Shown here in pieces: positions 1-7,298 of a stretch of 24,506 nucleotides of DNA. Under the pieces are notes generated by a model. The model worked only from the letters and a program-made list of their open reading frames with translations, searched no databases and was not told the origin of the DNA. Source of the DNA: Isoetes engelmannii (taxonomy: Eukaryota; Streptophyta; Lycopodiopsida; Isoetales; Isoetaceae); assembly GCA_011763485.2 (NCBI GenBank), contig JAANSK020203318.1, positions 1 to 24,506 of the forward strand. Direction: 5' to 3'. Within the stretch, counting starts at the first letter, position 1. Every line of letters starts with the position of its first letter. Position numbers and translations under genes: made by a program.

Positions 1-58
1 CGAGCAAGGGCGCCTAGAAGGAGGAAAAAAACACTAACAACAAGAAGGCCGACTGCTT

Positions 59-71
59 GGTTTATATACTC
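59..71 (-). promoter_or_regulatory. TATA box facing left
   Basis: On the minus strand this reads gagtatataaacc, a good plant TATA box. It lies at the left edge of the GCCACGTCA-rich repeat block (about 80-400), so a transcript would start near position 30 and run out of the window. What it would transcribe is not visible. It could be a host promoter or the promoter part of a repeat element cut by the window edge. Confidence 0.4.
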
Positions 72-79
72 AAATATCA

Positions 80-480
80 TAGACGTCGCATGCGACGTCA
101 GTCAACGGTTAGATCTGGCACGTCACCTCGGAGTCAGACGCCACGTCACGTGTCCATTGGCCAGGTCATGTTTCCGTTGGCCACGTCAGCCACGTCGCAT
201 GCGACGTGACGTCGTGGCCAAGGAAACGTGCCAGAAATGGATGCCACGTCAGAAAAAAATTATGCCACGTCAGAAAACACTTCGCCACGTCATGCACATT
301 ACATGCGACATGACGGCGTGGCCACGGAAACGTGCCAAAAATGGATGCCACGTCAAAAAAAGTACGCCATGTCAGAAACACTTCGCCACATCATGCGCCG
401 CTGACCATGTCATCGATGTCGCATGCAACGCGACGTCGGCAAATAGCCGCTTGGCGACGTGGGTTTGGCGACGTGAGCTT
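80..480. repeat. ACGTCA-rich repeat block with palindromes and a diverged tandem duplication
   Basis: The 9-mer GCCACGTCA occurs exactly six times (140, 180, 243, 264, 284, 347), with near copies around it. The 12-bp palindrome GTCGCATGCGAC occurs at 86 and 195, and decayed copies sit near 302 and 417. Within the block, 198-295 and 302-396 are diverged tandem copies with a period of about 104 bp, each starting at a CATGCGAC and ending at a CTTCGCCAC(G/A)TCATGC. TGACGTGGC, the reverse complement, is the hybrid C-box/G-box bound by plant bZIP factors such as HY5 and the TGA family (established knowledge), so the block may work as an enhancer for the TATA at 59-71. The open frame at 157-852 comes from this repeat and looks non-coding. 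Confidence 0.6.
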
Positions 481-2160
481 GGCGACATAAGATTGCGACA
501 GCGATCCCTTGCAGCTGAAGCGGTAGCTCACACTATCCTCAAACCCAGCTTCTTAAGTAGCAGGTACCTCGTAGATTGCATTCGACGCCCGCAGTGGTCT
601 GGTTGGTCACATATACATCTGCCCCGTGCTGAGGTTGGTGGACACCATCATGATGATCGTCGACGCTGCCCAAATGTAGTTCCACCACCACGTACGCCTG
701 AAGGCCGCATGCCATCACCGATAGAAGTAGAAGCTGGGGTCATCACCATCTCCCGTTCAGCTACACAGACTGAAGTCCTCGGCATGGAATATGCATGCCC
801 TCTAATCTGTGCTTCGCAAGATCGCACCTGCGATTGCTTGCAACTGACTTGAATGCCATCACGCTCAGCTTCCTGACTAGTATGTACCTGGTAAAGTATC
901 TTTGCTTAACCCATCGTCTTGTGAATTGCATAAGCTCGGGGCATTACAGGCATATCTATAGAGGTATGTGGACGCTTACTGGTTTCAACACATTGGCTTC
1001 ACGGCCACATGCAAGCTGCTTCGTTGCAGGTCAGCCTAGAAGGCAACCACCAGATGGAGTGCATTTGTGAGCCAAGAGAAACTTGCAGCTGGAGATATGC
1101 TGTGCTATTTTTGAGGCCATCACTCCCAGCTGGATAGCTATCATGACAATGATCACGTCAAACACCACCACCACATCCTCTCCCCACTAAGCTGGAAAGA
1201 CATGTCAGTCTGCGTTCTCCCTAAACCATCAATAGCGTTTGACCAGGCAATTATATAAACTAGCTTACCTGCCCAACTATAGCCTGAACACCGGTTCTGA
1301 GATCATTGCTATGATCGCCTTCAGATGCCTGAGGTCCAGCATCCTGTGTAGTGTGCACATCATCAGGTGTGCCTGATAACCCCATTGCTCCGCTAGATCG
1401 CACGTGGGATCGCATCAAGCTGATGGTGGTCCTTATCATCCTTATTCGCGATAAGCTTGCTGGATCACTCAGCTTGTCTGGACGAACGCAGTATCGACTT
1501 GCTCCAGCTCAAGGAGATCGCCCCTGTGATGTGCACGGCAAGCAATCAGTCCAGTATTACGAGCTCAACGACGGGGTTCTGGGCTCACCGTTTCTAGGCC
1601 GGGAGAGGTGTAGATACTTGGATAGGAAGACGATGTTACGCTCGATACAGAGATATTGGTTTCTGCATCTAAATTACAGTCAAGTAATATTAGCTAGACG
1701 CCAGCCAGTGCAAGTAACCACGAAAGAGCCTACCACCACCTGGAATTAGGAAAGAACTCAAAAAGAACAATTTCAAACGACTAGATGCGAGTGCTTGTGC
1801 ACCTGTAAAGTTTCTGACCGATGGATGTCTGGGCGCCTTAGAAGAATGATCCAAGCGCCTCAAAAGAACGTTCGAGTGCTCGAGCGCCTCAGCGAGCAAC
1901 AAAGGTTTCCATGGCGTGCACATGAAAAAAGGCCGTTGGAGAATTTGAAATTGTGAAAGGTAGCAAATGCCAGAAGTGAATCCGGTACAAGATTTACCTA
2001 TACCTTGATTTCCCGTATGGTCAACATATTTAAATTTTTTTGAAAATGTAATGATTCGAAGCATTCAAAAAGGGTGTGATCATTGCAATTTCAAATTTGA
2101 GGGTACAGCGAACCGTCATCGAAAAGTGCCAACTCATTTTTCTGGTACCAAAAAATCATC
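481..2160. other. Gene-poor stretch without a recognisable gene
   Basis: I recognise no protein family, RNA gene or transposon core here. Open frames at 795-1070 and 1351-1749 (+) and 1690-2064 (-) have no family-like motifs. The stretch contains two small hairpins of the GATCGC type: 489-510 (arms aagattgcg and cgatccctt) and 816-841 (arms gcaagatcgc and gcgattgcttgc). They resemble hairpins further right, between exon-like pieces. It may be intron or decayed repeat sequence. Confidence 0.4.
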
Positions 2161-2165
2161 GTGTT

Positions 2166-2250
2166 AGGCGCGCCCGTGGAATTTGGACCGCCGGAATTTG
2201 AACCGCGCGGAATAATGCTTACACCGGTGTAATGGCGTACGTGCCATTAT
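2166..2250. repeat. Cluster of short palindromes and a short direct repeat
   Basis: In under 90 bp there are GGCGCGCC, CCGCGCGG, ACACCGGTGT (2221-2230) and an AATGGC/GCCATT pair around GTACGT. The 15-mer ggaatttg(g/a)accgc(c/g) is also repeated twice, 19 bp apart. The GC content stands out from the AT-rich surroundings. This could be a miniature transposon end or a CpG-rich regulatory patch; I cannot assign a family. Confidence 0.4.
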
Positions 2251-2599
2251 GGCGACTTAATTGCGACAGACACACTACCCGATGTCTATATTTCTGACGC
2301 GTGGGCAGCCTGCCATAAATGCAGCATCTCCCATATAATCTGCTGCGATTTTCGCGGCCCCAATTAGAAATTTTGCGAGCGTCTGCGCCTCAGCTTCCAA
2401 GAATTCCACGGCAGTCGCGAATCCAAAAAACCTCCAGCTCCCAATGGCGCCAAAAAAAAATAGCAAGAAAAGGTAAATTCTAGCATTTGTTTTAGCACCA
2501 GCTTAGGCTTGAGCTGTTCTGCCTTGTTTTTCTGGCGTTCCTTGCTCAGGAAGATTGCGCCTGTGACCTGCTTGAGCATGGGTCATGAGATTAGGTCCT

Positions 2600-2621
2600 A
2601 AGGATCACGAGGGCGATCCTT
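2600..2621. repeat. Small hairpin with GATC arms
   Basis: Perfect 7-bp arms AAGGATC and GATCCTT enclose an 8-base loop. It belongs with the other GATCGC/GCGATC-type hairpins in the left 5.3 kb. Confidence 0.4.
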
Positions 2622-2653
2622 CGAACAATATGTTTCTTGTGGATAGCAGCTAA

Positions 2654-2744
2654 GATCGTCGACGAGGGCCTCCCGAGCAAAGTAATTCGCCAGTTACGGA
2701 TTAGCTGGCGAATGTCTTTACTCTGGAGGTTCACGTTGACGTTC
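2654..2744. repeat. 91-bp foldback with 40-bp arms
   Basis: The left arm (2654-2693) and the reverse complement of the right arm (2705-2744) match at roughly 36 of 45 positions or slightly fewer across their length. The innermost 9 bp (ATTCGCCAG) are perfect and the loop is 11 bases. It is the longest inverted repeat I can see in the window apart from the terminal palindrome array. It may be a miniature foldback element. An RNA from it could also fold into a single stem like a small-RNA precursor, but nothing else supports that. Confidence 0.6.
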
Positions 2745-2850
2745 ATTTGCAACTAGTATTAATTCAAATTTTCCAGCTCCTAAAGATCGCCGCTGCAAAA
2801 CATTGGAGCAGCGCTAATTGACAGTGGTCTGAGCTATCAATTAGTCGTGC

Positions 2851-2880
2851 TCTAAAAGATCGTGGTGGCGATTCTTGAGA
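2851..2880. repeat. Small imperfect hairpin, GATCG core
   Basis: The arms tctaaaagatcg and cgattcttgaga pair at 9 of 12 positions around a tggtgg loop. A second pair, TAATTGA/TCAATTA, lies just to its left (about 2815-2843). Both sit just upstream of the exon-like segment that begins at 2979. Confidence 0.35.
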
Positions 2881-2978
2881 CCGCTTTGAATTCATCCAGA
2901 GGGCAAACCTAGTAGTTTTTTCTTGTTTTCCATAGTTGTCCTGCAAATTATAATACTGCTTTTACCTGCCTTCCATAG

Positions 2979-3355
2979 GAAATGCAACAGGCATAGCAAC
3001 TTCCAGCAACAGTGAGGTAGACAAGGCCTGGAAGGTGTTCGTACTTGTGCGACAACATATCACCGACAAAATACGAGACATACTTCTTACTCCAACTGAT
3101 CCTTTGCACATGGCTTCGGCACGTTATAATCTAGAATACATATTTGCAGAACGTGCTAACTGCCTGATTGTAGAGATGGACCTACTGCTAAAAATACTGC
3201 TGGCATATCCGGTGACGGATTACCATGAAGTAATGTGTCACGCACGCTCTCTCCTTAAAGCTCTACTCCACTACACTGCCTATGTTAGCTACAAAGACAT
3301 CGAAAATACGGCATTTGACCCATTATGGTGTTTTAACCCTCTGATATGTATATAA
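2979..3355 (+). pseudogene. Exon-like segment of an unrecognised gene
   Basis: A pyrimidine-rich stretch ending in CCATAG (2978) looks like a splice acceptor. From there one frame stays open to a stop at 3353-3355. The peptide starts around 'NATGIATSSNSEVDKAWKVF' and continues as an amphipathic, leucine-rich helical chain ('LLLKILLAYPV', 'SLLKALLHYTAY'). A second short open piece after a CTGCAG acceptor (about 3652-3713, beginning 'FEICKELHELVV') could be the next exon. No start codon, family or complete frame can be found. The segment may belong with the ParB-like piece downstream on the same strand, or be separate. Hairpins occupy the spaces between the pieces. I do not recognise the product. 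Confidence 0.35.
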
Positions 3356-3467
3356 CATTTTTTGACGTCCCGCAATGGACTGTCCTCGATGTAACCATCT
3401 CTTGTTACCGATGTTATCTTTTCGAAAACTTTCCGTAAACTCTTCTTTCTAAGTGCTCATTAGCAGA

Positions 3468-3507
3468 ACAGCTCGTAGAGATCGCCATCGCAATCTCCAC
3501 GAGCTGT
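3468..3507. repeat. Strong 15-18-bp hairpin, GATCGC family
   Basis: The arms ACAGCTCGTAGAGAT and ATCTCCACGAGCTGT pair at 14 of 15 positions. Pairing continues inward through GC/GC, leaving only a few loop bases. It lies between the exon-like pieces at 2979-3355 and about 3652, and looks like an intronic palindromic element. Confidence 0.6.
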
Positions 3508-3574
3508 CCTTCACTCTCTGCATTTCTTATGTATTTTATTCGTGTTATTACTTACACTAATAGTTTTTTTGCAG

Positions 3575-3606
3575 CTTGGTATAGCATCGCGCTCGCGATC
3601 CTACCG
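3575..3606. repeat. Hairpin with ATCGCG/CGCGAT core
   Basis: The arms cttggtatagcatcgcg and cgcgatcctaccgag pair well with a two-base bulge. It sits about 70 bp from the previous hairpin in the same presumed intron and shares the ATCGC core. Confidence 0.5.
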
Positions 3607-3861
3607 AGTGTCATGCGCCTCGCAACTTAACATGTCTTCTTGTCTCTGCAGCATTTGAGATATGCAAAGAGCTCCACGAGCTTGTTGTGCCACACAACGT
3701 TATCAATGCAAATGTGCCAGAAAAATAGCACAGGTAGTGCCAGAAAAAAAAGGGGATAAAGGATCTGTGCTTGTTTATGAAGGGTCCTGATGTGCATGAT
3801 GCAACAGAGCAGCTCGAAATTGTAATAGCGATGTGGGTCGGCCACGCAGAAGGAGTCGAAA

Positions 3862-4074
3862 GTGCAGCTATATGCTCGTAGAGGACGTCTCGCGGATACA
3901 ATTTACGCAGTACCAAATGAGATGAGTAGCTATGATCCTTCCATGATGTGGGCGAGCAAGAACAAGGTTAAGTCCGGCAGAAAGGACCACAGTGCCAGGG
4001 GTTACGGTTGGGTGCTTCCATCTTATGAATCCTTGGAGGCATCTGGTATAATCTGCAGTGAAGACATCCTTTAG
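3862..4074 (+). pseudogene. Exon-like open segment, unrecognised
   Basis: After a GTGCAG that could serve as a splice acceptor (3856-3861), a 70-codon frame stays open ('LYARRGRLADTIYAVPNEMS', then 'WASKNKVKSGRKDHSARG'). It ends at TAG 4072-4074. It lies between the exon-like piece at 2979 and the ParB-like pseudogene, on the same strand. It has no recognisable domain; basic residues cluster in the middle. It may be part of the same decayed gene or chance. Confidence 0.25.
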
Positions 4075-4155
4075 ATTCACAGCTTGCAGAGAATACCTCA
4101 CCAATGACAAAAAAAACCACCAAGCTGCGCAATAAAAGCCGCCAAAGATGACAAG

Positions 4156-5079
4156 ATGCCCAATCGCATGGATGGGACTTGGTTATCAGCAAAGTGTAAG
4201 GATCTCAAATGGGATAGTAAATCAACTGAGTCCAAACCAGCAATGGATGAGGCTGGAACTTCAGAGTATTCATCGGGCGCACCCACGCAAGGTACTAGCA
4301 TAAGCAAGGTGAGGGTAACTGACACTGCCACAGTGTCAAAGAAGAGGAAACAAGCAGATATGCCCCGCGCCAACGCCAAGTGCGTCGCCACCGCAAGTGA
4401 AGATCAGGTTTTTCCAGAGTTCCATTGGTGAAACTCCTACTCATGAACCAGCAGCACCCTCAGCTTCGTTGTCCGCATTGCCACAAGAGCGGCAGTTCAA
4501 CGCAGAGGAAGAAAGGCGGGCAGCCTTAGAAAATGCTTTGAAGCTGGAGCAGTACAAGAAATTTTATCCGATGGGTATCTCCTGGTCCAGCGACATCATC
4601 ATTTTCGATTGCAAACAAGGCCCACCCTGCATGATGCACAGGGGCAGATCTGTGGGGCATGTGAGGACCTTGATTGAATCCTTCAAGAACTCTCCTCACG
4701 ATGTCCTCACGCCCGCCGATCTAGTTCCATGAGATCCAGCCACTATGAAGTTACTGACATGGAATGATCCGTAAGAGCTCCAAGGAAAGAAATATTACAT
4801 TGTGTCAAGAAACCACTCAATTTGTGCAGCTCAAATCTTATGTAGAGAATTCGGGTTACCGGGGTAGCAGGCCGCCTTTGCTAGAGTGTATGGCACGAGA
4901 GGGGCAAGGATTCTCAATGGGAACCTCACAAACACAAAGTACCTGTGCCTATCTATCGAGTGCAACCAAATCATTGTCAACACGATATACAGGGGGCCTC
5001 TCATCAAGAAACTCCAGCAGCTGAGACACCAACATGAAGCCCTCGGCTCACCCGTGCAGGGCAAGGATATCAACTGGCA
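4156..5079 (+). pseudogene. ParB/sulfiredoxin-like domain pseudogene
   Basis: A low-complexity, basic N-terminal part (4156-about 4395, with a KKRK patch) is followed in another frame by 4397-5079. That part holds a charged helix ('EEERRAALENALKLEQYKKF'), then 'SVGHVRTLIESFKN', 'DVLTPADLVP', 'GKKYYIVSRNHSICAAQIL' and a long tail to 'GKDINWQ'. The order h..L..SF.., then a .YYIV...H...AA..L block, is that of the ParB/sulfiredoxin fold, in which the second block carries the G-x-H/R-R nucleotide-binding motif; here it reads SRNHS. The frame holds about three in-frame stops and there is one frame change, so this copy is dead. A GT donor follows at 5080, and CACAG then an open piece ('EFNEVATTTLKVKAL') follows about 200 bp later, suggesting an intron-bearing gene rather than a processed copy. 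The fold is inferred from pattern alone. It could be a host family or a mobile gene. Confidence 0.45.
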
Positions 5080-5184
5080 GGTATGTTCTTCATTTAATGC
5101 CATTAAGTGATAATTTAATTCAGCTCATAAAGATCGCGATTGCGCTGATCAGCTTCCTATGTGCCCTCTGTTAGTCTAGCTTCT

Positions 5185-5206
5185 CATGATCGCGGGCGCG
5201 ATCATG
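5185..5206. repeat. Near-perfect palindrome, GATCGC family
   Basis: The arms CATGATCGCGG and GCGCGATCATG pair at 10 of 11 positions with no loop to speak of. Weaker GATCGC/GCGATC pairs flank it at about 5124-5155 and 5231-5262. All three fall in the presumed intron between 5080 and about 5280 of the ParB-like pseudogene. Confidence 0.55.
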
Positions 5207-5595
5207 TGGAGCAACTATAGCTTTGGATTGCTAGATACAATCGCATTGGCGATCCTACTGATCTCATGTTATCACACAGGAGTTCAACGAGGTTGCGACG
5301 ACAACTCTGAAAGTGAAGGCGCTGAAAGAGGGTAATGGAATTTTTCCCCTGCATTTCTTTGACCAAAATTTGTGCTTAATCCATTAGATTATTGACTGCA
5401 TACAAAGAAAGTATAGTAGTCTAGGACACCACAATTCATTGTGGCATTCGAACAAAGATGTTACATGAATCATCAACACTTCGATGGAGAAAAGATGAGC
5501 TTGATGAAAATCTATGGGAAGGCATTTGGGCACGAATCTGGTCGGCCAATCCATCTAATAACGGAGATACACCTACAAAGATAAGATGGTATAAA

Positions 5596-5784
5596 TTAGA
5601 GCTGTGGTATTACTTTAACCCATCCTTTATATGCAGAGCCAAAACCCTCCTCTCCTATTTTATTGGAGTGGTGGAAGTTTTTCGTCGCAACTTTCAGTTC
5701 AAAAAGGTCAAGAACGCGAAAATCATTATGACTTACAGATATGCTTGTAAAAAAGCTCGCTGTCAAGCGAGCGGAAGCTAACAT
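5596..5784 (-). pseudogene. Receptor-like kinase fragment
   Basis: The minus strand encodes 'DLFELKVATKNFHHSNKIGE' followed by EGFGSAYKG. This is the start of the kinase domain of plant receptor-like kinases, usually 'F.L..AT.NF...NK.GEGGFG.VYKG'. The ATP-binding glycine loop reads GEEGFG rather than GEGGFG. After YKG the match stops within a few residues and a stop codon follows; a GT just after 'WVK' could be an old donor site. No catalytic lysine, HRD or DFG block is visible nearby, and upstream there is no signal peptide, extracellular domain or membrane segment. It is therefore an isolated exon-size scrap, probably moved or left by decay. The fragment identity is fairly certain; the subfamily is not. 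Confidence 0.6.
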
Positions 5785-6003
5785 CAGTTCGTGAATTTAA
5801 CTCTGAACCCGATGGCCGTGCTTGACAATTAGATCCTCCACTCGAAGAGATTCCATATGAAGCTTTTGTGGCTTTTAAGATCAGAATCTTTTCTCATTGA
5901 GGAAATAGAAAACACTTCATATATTCATAAGCTTTGCATTTTTGCTAGTACCTAAACCCTAGCATCACATGAAATTTAAAAAATCCCACACATTCGATCA
6001 ATG

Positions 6004-6199
6004 AATACCAAAAGCAGAGCGGAAGTTCGCCATTTGCCGAGACTTCCTGGGGATTGTGGACGGTGATGGACGCTTTGTTCAGTTATAATTGAGAGCTTGA
6101 TGGAGTGGCGGGGTATCGCTGCCCCTTCGGGGTAGCTGTTTTTTCTCCTCACTCACCTTGTATCATGGTTATTCTTTTAATATAATGACACTAGTTCTT

Positions 6200-6234
<35 letters not shown>

Positions 6235-6242
6235 CAAAAGCA
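6004..6242 (+). mobile_element. Short retroposed insert with target-site duplication and A-tail
   Basis: The 13-mer AATACCAAAAGCA occurs at 6004-6016 and again at 6230-6242. Between them is about 184 bp of unique sequence followed by about 29-31 A residues. That is the signature of LINE-driven retroposition: target duplication, body, poly(A). The body ends with TTAATATAATGACACTAGTT before the A-tail and resembles the 3' untranslated end of a plant LINE, so a severely 5'-truncated LINE is the favoured reading; a SINE is possible, although I see no tRNA-like box in it. The intact duplication and pure A-tail suggest a recent insertion. Confidence 0.75.
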
Positions 6243-6374
6243 CGAAAATTAAGTTTGATGCGCTATTAGGGATATATTTTAAAGCGGTAGACACACACCG
6301 CACATTTCTGCTATCATTGTAATTACTGAGTCTTTTAGGCTCCATGGTCTTCAAGGCCCAAAGAGAGCTAGTTA

Positions 6375-6407
6375 TTAAATTAAATAAATAAATAAATAAA
6401 TAAAATA
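6375..6407. repeat. (AAAT)n microsatellite
   Basis: Tandem AAAT/TAAA units, about six to eight copies, in AT-rich intergenic sequence. Confidence 0.8.
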
Positions 6408-7298
6408 ATCGAATAATATCTTACCTGCTCAACATAAACATTTGTATGTGCAAAAGAAGGGATTTATAGGGCCGAAATGCTTGGAAGATGATGTCCTGCA
6501 GACCCGCACAAGAGGAGCTTCACAAAATGGCTTGGCCACCAACTCGGGTGACAGACAGAATGATGACTATAGCCAGTTTAAGCCAATCGCCTAGAATATC
6601 CATGAATATTCCAGCATATGTCTGGAATATGCCGCTTTCCCACATAATCGAGGGCTTGCTCCTAGGGGCAACCCAAAAGAACAACATGAAACGTCTGACG
6701 AGAAACATGAAAACACCCTCTCGGGCCACTAGAAGGCAACCTCGTGGACAACACCGTGTTTTTCGTGAAAGCCTATTTAAATGATATATACAAACTGTAC
6801 AAAACTAAAAACCTAGATGGGGAACGAATTGCATAAAGAGCAACAATATTAATAAGAAGTTGTCTCCAATATCTTTGAGATAATCATGTGTGACACGATA
6901 TCCGAAAGGACATGGATCAGGACATCTATTGGGAAGGATATGTTCCAAGTGACAGAAAAGCTGTTGTCAGATTGACATCAGCAGTGGGAGAATGATTGAT
7001 TTCTTTGTGTGTAAATCAAATAAAGAAGAAGAAGAAGAGTTTTTAAGATACGACATAACTATTTAACAAAGACATTGAGTTGCAGTGCAAGCAACCTTCC
7101 TCAACATATGTATATCATATTAAATATATTTCGTGTGCTAGAGTTTCACGTAATGGTAAATATGCTATGGATATGCCAAGGTGCATTCTCCATTCTCAAC
7201 TCTCGCAACATTTAATACAACTCGTGGAATTTTTCGCTGCTACGACATCGCCAGCTACTTAAGCTTCGCACAGTACTGGACATGGAAAGAACACAAAC
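6408..7298. other. Intergenic region upstream of the S1/P1 nuclease
   Basis: No gene is supported. A minus-strand open frame at 6520-6729 has a hydrophobic stretch ('DWLKLAIVIILSV') but no recognisable family. A (GAA)n tract lies near 7024-7039. The last 200 bp hold AT-rich TATA-like candidates (tattaaatatattt near 7116-7130) and would contain the nuclease promoter and 5' leader. A six-codon frame (7282-7302) precedes and overlaps the nuclease start. Confidence 0.4.

Noticed and set aside
157-852. 231-codon open frame as a gene
   Set aside because: It runs over the tandem ACGTCA repeats; the peptide mirrors the repeat units and has no domain. The antisense frame at 166-381 is the same effect.
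4397-4732. Intact short gene starting at 4397
   Set aside because: It begins at GTG, and the same frame continues past its stop with clearly related protein sequence, so it is part of a pseudogene.
6520-6729. Membrane protein exon (amino-acid or polyamine transporter-like) on the minus strand
   Set aside because: A hydrophobic stretch and a loose W..G.F...G.WLK pattern were suggestive, but there are no splice-linked neighbours and the similarity is too weak.
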